Source of the DNA: Blautia sp. SC05B48
GTDB taxonomy: Bacteria; Bacillota; Clostridia; Lachnospirales; Lachnospiraceae
Assembly: GCF_005848555.1 (NCBI RefSeq)
Contig: NZ_CP040518.1
Span: 3,612,501 to 3,676,500 of the forward strand
Length of the DNA stretch: 64,000 nucleotides
Reading direction: 5' to 3'
The first letter of the stretch is position 1. Every line of letters starts with the position of its first letter. The translations under genes were made by a program, and so were the position numbers. The notes under the pieces are model-generated. The model worked only from the letters and a program-made list of their open reading frames with translations, was not told the origin of the DNA and made no database searches. Shown piece after piece: positions 45,333 through 54,292 of the stretch.

Positions 45333-46538
45333 TCATACCACTTGTTTCCCAAACTGAAGAATACATTTATGACTCAGATTTCTGGCACTGTTCAGGCTTC
45401 GATTTCCTCTGTGCCCGTTCTCACAGGTATATTCATCTGTTTTGCGGTTTGCTGTCTTAACTGGCGCACCGCAGACAGAGCAAGTTTCGGATATCCCTTT
45501 TGCATAGGTTTCAATGACCAGAATGCCGTTTTTCCATGCTTTATAGGGCAGATTGCTCCTGATCCCGGAGCTTAGATGCATAGTGCTCCAGTTTCCTGAT
45601 CCGATCATCACATAGTCTGTGTATTCTTTTTTGTATTTTGGAAGGACGATCAGCGAAACCTGCTTTTCCAGGCAGAAGCCTATGATCTGTGAACTGATCT
45701 CATGGGCATAATGCTCCGACAGATGCTTCAGATGCATCCAGTATTTCCTGTTTTCTCCGGGCTGTTTTTCCCCGCCGAGAGATTTCCGGGCTTTCTCGAT
45801 TTTTTTCCTGATCTGATTGCAGCGGTGCGTATATTCTTTTCCGCCGCCCCAGAATTTCACATCTGTTTCCTTCCCCATGCCGTCACATACTGTCCCCACA
45901 GCAAAAACATCTCCGTTTGTAAACTGGATGGCACAGATCTTCCGTCCTTCCTGGATACGCTGTTTTACTGTTGCAGTGTCTGCTGTAAATTCCTTTACGG
46001 GAACATGCAGCATGAGATATTTCTTCTCAAATGTTACTGAGGGTGACATCAGCTCTGCTTCTGCGGGAAATTCTCTGCCGTACAGCCTGCATCTCATCCA
46101 TTTCCACTGTTCTCCTGTCCATACCTTCAGTGTGATCTCCTTATGGGAAAAATCTCTGTACATTCCTTTATAATAGGTAACTGCCGAATGAAGCTTTTCT
46201 GCTTTTCTCCCCGGAATGGACTTTTGCCTGGATATGTGACTCTTTGCTGCGGCTATGGCACTGTTTATCGCAGCACGCCTGAAATACAATGGGACTTTTT
46301 CCCAGGGAAGGGGATTCTGTGGAACCTGCTTATCTCTTCCCATAATGGTCAGGACTTCCAGGGCCCGAAGAGTTTTCTGGCTTCCCAGTTCTCCCAGTTC
46401 CTCATGAGCCAGCAGAAGATCATAATAAAAGCTTTCAATTTCATTATAGAAATCCTGGGTTTTCCTGAGCCATTCCGGATGTCCGCAGCAAAGTCGGAGT
46501 CTTCTGGTTGTTATGCTGTAGCCTGTATTGGACGGCAT
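45333..46538 (-). CDS. TnpB-like (IS605/Cas12 lineage) protein with degenerate RuvC site, 401 aa
   Basis: The layout of TnpB: helical N-terminal half, a RuvC-like half, and a Cys zinc motif, CSVCGAP ... YTCENGH, followed by NSARNL. The three RuvC acidic positions look substituted: the first motif reads ICAIQFTNG (Gln where GIDLG has Asp), the second IVLPKY (no Glu as in IVVEDL), and the third GNRSLNSARN (Ser where DRDxNAA has Asp). The frame is intact with GGAAGGA before the start, so it seems kept by selection, not decayed. Known: nuclease-dead TnpB proteins called TldR act as RNA-guided repressors. Here it may control the polysaccharide operon or a distant promoter. Alternative: an inactive transposon protein. 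Confidence 0.78.
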   Translation of the reverse strand: MPSNTGYSITTRRLRLCCGHPEWLRKTQDFYNEIESFYYDLLLAHEELGELGSQKTLRALEVLTIMGRDKQVPQNPLPWEKVPLYFRRAAINSAIAAAKSHISRQKSIPGRKAEKLHSAVTYYKGMYRDFSHKEITLKVWTGEQWKWMRCRLYGREFPAEAELMSPSVTFEKKYLMLHVPVKEFTADTATVKQRIQEGRKICAIQFTNGDVFAVGTVCDGMGKETDVKFWGGGKEYTHRCNQIRKKIEKARKSLGGEKQPGENRKYWMHLKHLSEHYAHEISSQIIGFCLEKQVSLIVLPKYKKEYTDYVMIGSGNWSTMHLSSGIRSNLPYKAWKNGILVIETYAKGISETCSVCGAPVKTANRKTDEYTCENGHRGNRSLNSARNLSHKCILQFGKQVV

Positions 46539-46586
46539 GTTCTCTTCCTTCCATTTATTTATATAACTTATCCAATATTATTATCT

Positions 46587-46978
46587 TGTCGCTTAATGTT
46601 AGATTAAGCGACAGGACCTGAAAAAACCTGTATATAAGGGAATTCGCCATTTTTCTGACCACAAAAGCCGACCACTTATGACCATGAATCTTATACCAAG
46701 AAGCCTGATATTTCCCGCAAAATACAGGTCCCTGGGACTATACATCTGACCACTTATCATGACCACTTTTATATATTGATATGTATTTTTATTTCTTCGA
46801 TATATAAAAAGTTGCGTAAAACGGCACAAAAAACGACATAATTGGACAGCTATGGCAGTTTCAGATCGCTTGACAAGCATTAAAGCGGATGTTATCATTA
46901 CATATGGTTCAAAATCTTGGATCAAACAACAGAATAATCCAAAAAAATTACTGTCGCTTAATCTAACATTAAGCGGCA
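46587..46978. mobile_element. 392-bp element with near-perfect 28-bp inverted ends (MITE-like)
   Basis: The 28 bases at 46587-46614 match the reverse complement of 46951-46978 at 27 positions. Each end is itself nearly palindromic (GCTTAAT...ATTAAGC), so each could fold alone. Inside there are several GACCACTTAT-type repeats (46655-46685, 46747-46770) and no credible gene. No target duplication recognised. Confidence 0.65.
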
Positions 46979-47026
46979 GTTTTCACATTCTCTTCATTTT
47001 CCTTTCACACAATGCACACATTTTTT

Positions 47027-47130
47027 TACTATATTATTAACCGTAGATAGCAAATGCAAATGCTAAATAATCTTTTTCTTTTTCATACTTTTTTGCCGGG
47101 AGTCTGCACAACTCCCGGCCTCCTTTTTTT
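47027..47130 (+). ncRNA. Possible short plus-strand transcript with terminator
   Basis: TTCACA (47004-47009), 17 bases, TACTAT (47027-47032) could start a transcript of about 90 nt. It would end at GCCGGGAGT/ACTCCCGGC (47095-47119) followed by seven T. A small hairpin TAGCA/TGCTA lies near its start. The terminator is clear; the promoter is moderate. Confidence 0.4.
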
Positions 47131-47263
47131 ATTCTTCAGGCAGTTCGCCTGCATTTTCTATTATTATTAAAGATATAAAAATATGTCTTGTTTTTTCCTC
47201 TTTCATATATTATACTGATTAAGAACTTATTGTTCCTGTCCAGTTTGTTCTTTGATAATTTCA

Positions 47264-47292
47264 TAGACTTCACACTCGAAACATGATACAAT
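47264..47292 (+). promoter_or_regulatory. Probable promoter of the coiled-coil repeat gene
   Basis: TAGACT (47264-47269), 17 bases, TACAAT (47287-47292). A small hairpin (CCGCA...TGCGG) follows in the leader before the GGGAGGA site. Confidence 0.5.
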
Positions 47293-47340
47293 ATCCGCAC
47301 AGAGAAATATGCGGTACAGTTTTTATGGGAGGATGCGCAT

Positions 47341-47865
47341 ATGTTAGATCAGAAAGATTTGGAATTATTAGCTGGTATGATAAACCCGATCAATGTCCAG
47401 CTGGGCAATATAAATAACCGATTAGATGGTATCGACGCCAGACTGGATGCTGTGGATGCTCGTCTCGACGGTATCGACGCTCGTCTCGATGCTATGGATG
47501 CTCGTTTCGACGGTATCGACGCTCGTCTCGATGCTATGGATGTTCGCTTCGACGGTATCGACGCTCGTCTTGATGCTATGGATGTTCGCTTCGACGGTAT
47601 CGACGCTCGTCTCGATTCTATGGATGTTCGCTTCGATGAAATAGATGCCCGCTTCAACCGGGTAGAAAACAGACTTGAAATGATCGATCTGAAATGTGAT
47701 ACCAACAGAAAACGCCTGGACGACCTTTCACTGGATGTTAAGCTTGCAGAACGGGATATCCGAAAAGATATCAAGAATTTACAGGACACAACAGAAACTC
47801 TTGTTGTTGTACTTCAGGGAAGAGGTATTTTACCTGACCCAGGTAACACAATACAGACAGCCTGA
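47341..47865 (+). CDS. Coiled-coil protein with 7-residue tandem repeats, 174 aa
   Basis: I do not recognise a family function. After about 25 residues the protein consists of repeated heptads of the form DARLDGI / DARLDAM / DVRFDGI (about 30-104), then a more ordinary coiled coil and an acidic tail ending in a short hydrophobic stretch (TLVVVLQGRGILP). It is hydrophilic with no signal or membrane segment. A GGGAGGA site lies 6-7 bases before the ATG. The repeat DNA is nearly identical between units, so the number of units may vary between strains. Inferred: an extended rod-like oligomer; partner unknown. The 3' end is followed by a long inverted repeat (47875-48073). Confidence 0.8.
   Translation: MLDQKDLELLAGMINPINVQLGNINNRLDGIDARLDAVDARLDGIDARLDAMDARFDGIDARLDAMDVRFDGIDARLDAMDVRFDGIDARLDSMDVRFDEIDARFNRVENRLEMIDLKCDTNRKRLDDLSLDVKLAERDIRKDIKNLQDTTETLVVVLQGRGILPDPGNTIQTA
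47428..47640 (+). repeat. 21/42-bp tandem repeats inside the coiled-coil gene
   Basis: About ten copies of a 21-base unit of the type GGTATCGACGCTCGTCTCGA, paired into 42-base higher-order units that differ by a few bases. They lie in frame, so copy-number changes keep the reading frame. Confidence 0.85.
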
Positions 47866-47904
47866 TCATACCATGTAAAGAGTGTGAAGCCTATGAAAGT
47901 ATCA

Positions 47905-48049
47905 GTTACTGTTCACTGGTAATGTTCCGCGAGGTGTTTTTTGTGAGCGAAGGTCACAGAAAACCCGAGACATACCGCGCGAATTTATGCGATCAGCATA
48001 AATTCTGTGCATCGCGAAGCGTGTTACTGAGAACGGAGTGAACAGTAAC
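47905..48049. repeat. REP-like palindromic element, copy 1
   Basis: GTTACTGTTCACT (47905-47917) pairs with AGTGAACAGTAAC (48037-48049). Inside are hairpins such as GAATTTATGC/GCATAAATTC. The 29 bases at 48021-48049 occur again, reversed, at 58590-58618. The element lies inside an older stem AAAGAGTGTGA/TCACACTCTTT (about 47875 and 48073) that was probably the coiled-coil gene's terminator. Confidence 0.65.
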
Positions 48050-48128
48050 AAGTATCAAGGGATCACACTCTTTCTCCTCAAAAAATGGTTGCATTTACAA
48101 TTCGTTTATGTTATAGTTATATGCGTTG

Positions 48129-48202
48129 CGGGGTATGGCGTAGCTTGGTAGCGCGCACGGCTGGGGGCCGTGAGGTCGCAGGTTCAAATCCTGTTGCCCC
48201 GA
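48129..48202 (+). tRNA. tRNA-Pro (anticodon GGG)
   Basis: The seven-base acceptor stem CGGGGTA/TGCCCCG, the anticodon stem CACGG/CCGTG with loop CTGGGGG (GGG at 34-36), and a T arm with GGTTCAAATCC are all present. CCA is not encoded. Confidence 0.95.
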
Positions 48203-48235
48203 TTAAAAATTATAGATATTATAACAGCTAAGGTT

Positions 48236-48264
48236 TCCGAGGTCTGATGACTTCGGATTTTTTT
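48236..48264 (+). terminator. Terminator after tRNA-Pro
   Basis: TCCGAGGTC pairs with GACTTCGGA (one G-T) around four bases, followed by seven T. Confidence 0.85.
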
Positions 48265-48307
48265 ATTACCTTTATTACTTTACTATTTTTCGAAAGGAAG
48301 GTTTTAC

Positions 48308-49204
48308 ATGCAGGATAATCTGTCTCTTTATCATATTTTTTATACGGTAGCACGTACCGGCAGTATCTCCCACAGTTCCCGGGATCTTTATATCAGTCAG
48401 CCTGCTATCAGCAAGGCGATCCAGAAGCTGGAGCAGAATCTGGATACCGTTCTTTTTAAACGAAGTTCCCGGGGTGTCACTCTGACTCCGGACGGTGAGC
48501 TTCTTTTTGAAAAAGTAAAAGAAGCTCTTTCACTTCTGGATGAAGGAGAAAATTCCATTCGCCATAACCGTTCCCGGGACATTCCAAAGCTGCGTCTGGG
48601 TGCCAGTTCTACTCTTACCAGATATGTACTGCTCTCCCACCTGAAAAACTATATCGCTCGTTTTCCTCATGTACGTATCACAATTTCCTGCCAGTCTACT
48701 TATCAGACTCTGCAGCTTCTGGATGAGGAAAAAATCGATCTGGGACTCATCGGACGGCCGCAGAAACTTCGGGGATATTATTTTCAACCTCTTTTGAAAA
48801 TCCAGGATACCTTTGTCTGTACACAACAGTATCTGGAAAACCAGAAACAGCTCTATCCTGATGAACCTCTGATTCAGGCAGCAACTTTCATGATGCTGGA
48901 TGAGGACAATATTACACGTCAGACTGTGAACTCTCAGCTGAAAGAACATCATGTGGAATTAAGCCACATTCTGGAAGTAACAACTATGGATCTTCTGATC
49001 CAGTTTGCGGAAATCGGTCTTGGGATTGCCTGTGTGATCCGCGATTTTGTAAAAAAAGAGCTGGAAGAAGGGACTCTGGTGGAAGTACCGGTAGGATTTT
49101 CTTTTCCGCTGCGTGAGATCGGGTTTGTGTGCAGACAGAAAGATGCTGATTCGGCTTTAATCGCGCCGTTTTTCGATGATGAAACAGGGCATCCGGATAG
49201 ATAA
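48308..49204 (+). CDS. LysR family transcriptional regulator, 298 aa
   Basis: The N-terminal winged helix-turn-helix (about 1-60) has HIFYTVARTGSISHSSRDLYISQPAISKAIQKLE, split here only by family variation, and SRGVTLTPDGE for the wing. The substrate-binding domain starts near residue 92 (LRLGASSTLTRYVLLSHL). It resembles the CysL/CbbR-like branch; the effector is unknown. It is convergent with ilvC, with no shared promoter, so a link to branched-chain amino acids is not shown by the sequence. A GGAAGG site lies upstream; the terminator is at 49212-49253. Confidence 0.93.
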   Translation: MQDNLSLYHIFYTVARTGSISHSSRDLYISQPAISKAIQKLEQNLDTVLFKRSSRGVTLTPDGELLFEKVKEALSLLDEGENSIRHNRSRDIPKLRLGASSTLTRYVLLSHLKNYIARFPHVRITISCQSTYQTLQLLDEEKIDLGLIGRPQKLRGYYFQPLLKIQDTFVCTQQYLENQKQLYPDEPLIQAATFMMLDEDNITRQTVNSQLKEHHVELSHILEVTTMDLLIQFAEIGLGIACVIRDFVKKELEEGTLVEVPVGFSFPLREIGFVCRQKDADSALIAPFFDDETGHPDR

Positions 49205-49211
49205 AGAGTGT

Positions 49212-49253
49212 AAAAAAATCCCCTCTGATCATTACGACCAGATGGGATTTTTA
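49212..49253 (+). terminator. Terminator of the LysR gene
   Basis: AAAAATCCC and GGGATTTTT pair around an inner TCTG/CAGA stem; the right arm supplies the T-run. Confidence 0.75.
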
Positions 49254-49333
49254 GATTTCAAAAAAGTTTCCTGCCACTGTATTACATATGTAACTTTTTT
49301 GTCTCAAACTTCGCTGCGCTTCGTTCGAGTAGC

Positions 49334-49365
49334 GCAAAATTTATTGCACCTGCAATAAATTTTGC
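49334..49365. repeat. Perfect 14-bp hairpin just after ilvC
   Basis: GCAAAATTTATTGC and GCAATAAATTTTGC enclose ACCT. It touches the ilvC stop codon and lacks a T-run. It may stabilise the ilvC mRNA 3' end or be a REP-like unit. Confidence 0.75.
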
Positions 49366-50406
<1,041 letters not shown>

Positions 50407-50482
50407 TTACAACATCTTCTTCATAAAAATTATTTATCGTTAAGAGAGTATCTGCTCTCCTAGCAAACATATGTAAAAATTT

Positions 50483-50980
50483 TTACAGGTACCGGACATC
50501 GTCACTGCCTCGTGACAGACCTGTGATTCCTGTTCTTGCAAGCTCAAGGATCTCATAGTCAGCCATCAGCTCCACAAACGCTTTCAGCTTGTTCTGACTT
50601 CCGGTCATCTCCATAATAAGTGAATCCTTACTTACATCCACCACCTTGGCACGGAAGATATCTGCAACAGAAAGAGCTCCCTGTCTCTGTTCTGGCTTCA
50701 CAGCAACTTTAACGAGCATCAGCTCACGGGCAACGCTGTCGTCCTGTTCAAGGACCTTAACATCCCGTACATCTTCCTGCTTCGCCAGCTGCTTAGTAAT
50801 CTGCTGGAGCATCTGGTCATCTCCCTCACAAACAACTGTCATACGGGAATATCTCTGATCTGCAGTCACTCCTGCGGTAATGCTGTCAATATTATAACCA
50901 CGGCGACTGAAAAGGCCAGCCACACGGCTAAGGACTCCGGAGGTATTATCCACAAGGATGGATAGTATTCTCTTTTCCAT
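50483..50980 (-). CDS. ilvN: Acetolactate synthase small (regulatory) subunit, 165 aa
   Basis: An N-terminal ACT domain (ILVDNTSGVLSRVAGLFSRRGYNI, split by convention at residue 20) binds valine for feedback inhibition; a C-terminal ALS_ss_C domain follows from about 80. Usual length. It partners IlvB, which is not next to it here. It lies before ilvC with a good promoter at 51067-51094. No T-box or leader peptide is evident in the 80-base leader. Confidence 0.96.
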   Translation of the reverse strand: MEKRILSILVDNTSGVLSRVAGLFSRRGYNIDSITAGVTADQRYSRMTVVCEGDDQMLQQITKQLAKQEDVRDVKVLEQDDSVARELMLVKVAVKPEQRQGALSVADIFRAKVVDVSKDSLIMEMTGSQNKLKAFVELMADYEILELARTGITGLSRGSDDVRYL

Positions 50981-51066
50981 AATACACCTGCTTTCAACAC
51001 TTTTATGTATAGAAAACCGACTTCGTCAGTTAACGCTTTAATCTAATAAACCCTTGCTTTCTTACC

Positions 51067-51094
51067 ATTATAACAACTTCGAAAATTTTGTCAA
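51067..51094 (-). promoter_or_regulatory. Promoter of ilvN-ilvC
   Basis: TTGACA (51089-51094), 16 bases, TATAAT (51067-51072) on the minus strand; both hexamers are perfect. Confidence 0.8.
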
Positions 51095-51144
51095 TCAAAA
51101 TTTCCTGCAAAATCCATTCAGGATGATAAGAAATGTTTTTATCC

Positions 51145-52185
51145 TCAGATCAGATATTTTTTCTTAAGCTCCTCGGATGCCTTTGATGTTAGGTAGAGTT
51201 TTTTCCGAAGGAATCTTTCAATTCCCCCGTTTTCTTTTTCGATGACATCAAAAACTGTATTGATATAAGACTCCTTCACCTGATAGAAGGCATTCAGATC
51301 TGCAAGCTTCCGGCTATTTTCCGGCCGGTCTGCCCGGTAAAGCCTGCGCATATACTTCAGTTCATCTTCCAGACATGGATTCGACCGCATATAATCCCTT
51401 CTTATCGTTTCCTTAGGTACACCCAAAGCAAAGAGCAAAAGTGCCGTTCCAACTCCTGCCCGGTCTTCTCCTGTGGCACTGTGAAAAACAACAGCTCCGT
51501 TCTTTACGTGAAGCAGGACATCCAGAAAACGTGCATACTGCTTCAAAGAATATTCATCCGTAATATAATTCCGGTACCAATCCTGCATATATCGGTCTAC
51601 ATCACCATAACAGGACATCACATGTTCAAAAAAACTGTTTCCACTGCTGTCTTCATCCCGAATCGGAATATGATAATATTCCACTCCTGCCATGATATCA
51701 TCTGGTTTTTTCTTTACTTCTGCGGCTGACCGGAAATCGATCACTGTTTTTACATTATATTCTTCTGAAAGGATCCGGTTGTCTGCAGCAGAAGCATGAT
51801 AGATTTCTCCGCTACGCAAAAGCTTTCTGGGAAGAATATGCGAACCGTCTACTGTCATCAATGCACCCAGATCTCTTGTATTCGGAAGATTCTGAAGCGG
51901 AAGCCTGCTTCCTTTTGGAAAGCCAACCGCAAGATCCGGATTCAGTACTTTAAGAAGCTGAAGACAATCCTGTACCTCCTGCTCTGTCATATCAAATTTA
52001 TAACGCTTCTGACGTCTGGTTATGATTACCAGATAATTGATGATCAACTGCTTTTCACCGATTTTATCGGTTCCCTCACGGCGCATGTACGCCCAGAGAA
52101 TATCTTTACACGGAAGACTGTTGAGCATCATATGTCTGGTAAACACAAAAAAGCCATCTTCGATCCGTATTTTTCCGTATCTCAT
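51145..52185 (-). CDS. Tyrosine-phosphatase-like protein with catalytic Cys replaced by Ser, 346 aa
   Basis: The C-terminal two-thirds match the Y_phosphatase3 family: NTRDLGALMTVDG, LLRSGEIYHAS, VIDFRSAAEV and a P-loop. The P-loop reads VVFHSATGEDRAGVG, so the Cys that forms the phospho-enzyme (HCxxGKDRTG) is Ser236 here; the Arg is kept. The change is TGT-type to AGT at 51478-51480. The N-terminal 100 residues form an unassigned PH-like or small alpha/beta domain. The ATG at 52185 has AAAGGAAAG before it; a longer frame is unsupported. Inferred: binds but does not cleave a phosphorylated ligand, or acts by another route. It is divergent from the AEC transporter. Confidence 0.85.
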   Translation of the reverse strand: MRYGKIRIEDGFFVFTRHMMLNSLPCKDILWAYMRREGTDKIGEKQLIINYLVIITRRQKRYKFDMTEQEVQDCLQLLKVLNPDLAVGFPKGSRLPLQNLPNTRDLGALMTVDGSHILPRKLLRSGEIYHASAADNRILSEEYNVKTVIDFRSAAEVKKKPDDIMAGVEYYHIPIRDEDSSGNSFFEHVMSCYGDVDRYMQDWYRNYITDEYSLKQYARFLDVLLHVKNGAVVFHSATGEDRAGVGTALLLFALGVPKETIRRDYMRSNPCLEDELKYMRRLYRADRPENSRKLADLNAFYQVKESYINTVFDVIEKENGGIERFLRKKLYLTSKASEELKKKYLI

Positions 52186-52274
52186 TTTCTTTCCTTTCTC
52201 CTTCTCAACCCCTGTGCTGCTTTCTTCGCAACACTTTTTATCATACCAGAAATCTCCAGTCCCGTATACCTCGT

Positions 52275-52302
52275 TTGACAATTTTCGTAGTTTGGATATA
52301 AT
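52275..52302 (+). promoter_or_regulatory. Promoter of the AEC transporter gene
   Basis: TTGACA (52275-52280), 16 bases, TATAAT (52297-52302); both perfect. Confidence 0.82.
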
Positions 52303-52338
52303 AAACAGAGAAATTTTACCACAGGGAGGCTTTCTTTT

Positions 52339-53283
52339 ATGGACAATCTTATTTTCTGTCTGAATGTTACCGTGCCCATCTTTCTTACACTTCTCCTGGG
52401 ATATTTTTTCCGGAGGATCGGGCTATTTGATGAGACATTTGTCAACCGTATGAACAAATTTGTGTTTGTCATCCCCCTGCCTGTGCTTCTGTTTCAGGAC
52501 ATCGCTAAAATTGATATCTATGAGGCCTGGGATCCCCAAATGGTTCTTTTCTGTTTTGCGATCACATCGCTCAGTATTATGATCTCCGTGCTCCTGTCAC
52601 GTTTTCTCCATCCTTCCGATATCCGGGGCGAGTTTATCCAGGCATCCTACCGCAGCAGCGCGGCGATCCTTGGTATCGCCATTATCCAGAACCTTTACGG
52701 AAATGCAGGTATGGCACCACTGATGATCATTGCCAGCGTCCCTCTTTACAATGTAATGGCTGTTGTAATTCTCTCTGTCTTTAAACCAGGTCAGAGAAAA
52801 ATAGATGGTACCATTCTGAAGCGTACTTTAAAGGGAATTGTCACCAATCCCATCATTCTTGGCATTGCAGCCGGTACACTCTGGTCCCTTCTTCGTCTTC
52901 CATTTCCGAAGATCCTGGACTCTACGGCAGGCAATCTTGCAAAAACAGCCACTCCTCTTGGCCTCATGGCCATGGGCGGATCTCTGCACTTCGGAAAAGC
53001 CTTTTCCCGGCTGAAAGCATCTGTTGCCTGTACATTTATGAAACTTGTCGGTTATGAAGCACTTTTTCTTCCTCTTGCCATCCGCTGCGGTTTTACAAAG
53101 GACAAGCTGGTTTCCATCATTATCATGTTGGGGTCCGCCAGCACCGTTACCTGCTTTGTCATGGCAAAAAACATGGGACATGAGGGCTCTTTTTCTTCGG
53201 GAGTCGTGCTTCTTACCACATTATTCAGTGCCTTTACCCTGACACTCTGGCTGTTTATCTGCAAAGGTCTGGGACTGATCTGA
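52339..53283 (+). CDS. AEC family (auxin efflux carrier-like) transporter, 314 aa
   Basis: Ten hydrophobic segments over the full length, beginning NVTVPIFLTLLLGYFFRRIG, as in the AEC family of malate/auxin carriers. The two halves repeat the same fold; GxxxxxAKTATPLGLMAMG near residue 210 is the usual conserved crossover. Known members export or import dicarboxylates or unknown small acids; the substrate cannot be told. It has its own perfect promoter and a strong terminator at 53332-53374. Confidence 0.9.
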   Translation: MDNLIFCLNVTVPIFLTLLLGYFFRRIGLFDETFVNRMNKFVFVIPLPVLLFQDIAKIDIYEAWDPQMVLFCFAITSLSIMISVLLSRFLHPSDIRGEFIQASYRSSAAILGIAIIQNLYGNAGMAPLMIIASVPLYNVMAVVILSVFKPGQRKIDGTILKRTLKGIVTNPIILGIAAGTLWSLLRLPFPKILDSTAGNLAKTATPLGLMAMGGSLHFGKAFSRLKASVACTFMKLVGYEALFLPLAIRCGFTKDKLVSIIIMLGSASTVTCFVMAKNMGHEGSFSSGVVLLTTLFSAFTLTLWLFICKGLGLI

Positions 53284-53331
53284 TATTGCAGCTTCTGCAT
53301 ATTATCTACCCGGAAAAATCTGTAACATAAA

Positions 53332-53374
53332 ATGCTGTAAGAACTATGATTTCTGGTTCTTACAGCATTTTTTT
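53332..53374. terminator. Strong bidirectional terminator
   Basis: ATGCTGTAAGAAC pairs with GTTCTTACAGCAT (13 bp) around 11 bases; a T-run follows on the plus strand. It serves the AEC gene and may also serve the HAD gene. Confidence 0.88.
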
Positions 53375-53465
53375 ATAAAAGCATATTCACATAAAGCTAT
53401 CATTTCTGATGTGGATGTTTCTGTTCTTACAATCTCATAGCCTACAAAACAAACGAAGCATTTTC

Positions 53466-54275
53466 TCAGATCAGCTTCAGATATTTCAAGCCATCCCGAA
53501 TGCCGTAGTGGAACATATCAGACGTAACATAATCTGCCAGTTCTTTGATCTTCGGAGAAGCATTTCCCATGGCAACCTTTGTTGCAGCGTATTCAAACAT
53601 GGCAAGATCATTGTTGCTGTCTCCAAAAACAACGGTATTCTCCCACGGAATATCAAACAGGCGGATCACAGTTGCGATCCCAACAGCCTTGTTAAAGCCC
53701 TTTGGCACCAGTTCAATGGTATTTCCCACAAACGAACTGCTGCCTTCATGGCGAATGATATCATAGTATTCTGATAAAATGGATAACGCTGCCTCCGCAT
53801 CACATCCCTCCGTCATTTTTGCACTGATCTTATTGATCCGCATACAATCCTCATTTCCACGGATAGGCCTCCATTTATCGCCCAGGGATTCTGTGATCAG
53901 ACTGGCATACCAGTTCACTTCATCGGTATACTCCTCTTTGTCATAATACATAAAATCCGCGCCTTCCATTACCGGGATCAGTCCGTATTTTCTGAGAACC
54001 TCCACAGAAAGCTTTGCAACCTCCGGCGTCATCTCTTTATTAAAAAGTCTCTTCCCGTCCTTCTCAATGGTGGATCCGCAGGCACTGATCATTCCCGTAA
54101 AAGGGACCTGCTCCAGATACCAGGATACAAACGCACGACTTCTTCCTGTGCAGAGCCACGCTTCATGTCCGTTATCTACCAGCGCACGGATGGCTTCTAT
54201 GGCACTGTCCGGCACTCCTTTTTTCATATCACAGACTGTTCCGTCCGCATCAAAAAATACTGCTTTTCTGCTCAT
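53466..54275 (-). CDS. HAD superfamily (Cof-type) phosphatase, 269 aa
   Basis: HAD motif I is FFDADGTVCD (nucleophile and acid/base Asp), motif II the Ser/Thr in ICACGS-type text (ISACGS), and motif III/IV FGDSNNDLAM at about 212-221. The C2B cap of the Cof subfamily lies between. Such enzymes dephosphorylate sugar phosphates, flavin nucleotides or similar small molecules. The ATG at 54275 has GGAGGACAGG before it; a GTG 21 bases earlier lacks a ribosome binding site. It follows the M18 peptidase gene closely on the same strand. Confidence 0.9.
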   Translation of the reverse strand: MSRKAVFFDADGTVCDMKKGVPDSAIEAIRALVDNGHEAWLCTGRSRAFVSWYLEQVPFTGMISACGSTIEKDGKRLFNKEMTPEVAKLSVEVLRKYGLIPVMEGADFMYYDKEEYTDEVNWYASLITESLGDKWRPIRGNEDCMRINKISAKMTEGCDAEAALSILSEYYDIIRHEGSSSFVGNTIELVPKGFNKAVGIATVIRLFDIPWENTVVFGDSNNDLAMFEYAATKVAMGNASPKIKELADYVTSDMFHYGIRDGLKYLKLI

Positions 54276-54292
54276 TTTCCTGTCCTCCGATA

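Noticed and set aside
46599..46925. A 108-codon open frame inside the inverted-repeat element
   Set aside because: No ribosome site, no recognisable pattern, and it starts and ends with the repeat structure; treated as chance.
47428..47640. A CRISPR array
   Set aside because: The 21/42-base repeats are contiguous without spacers and lie in frame within a coiled-coil gene.
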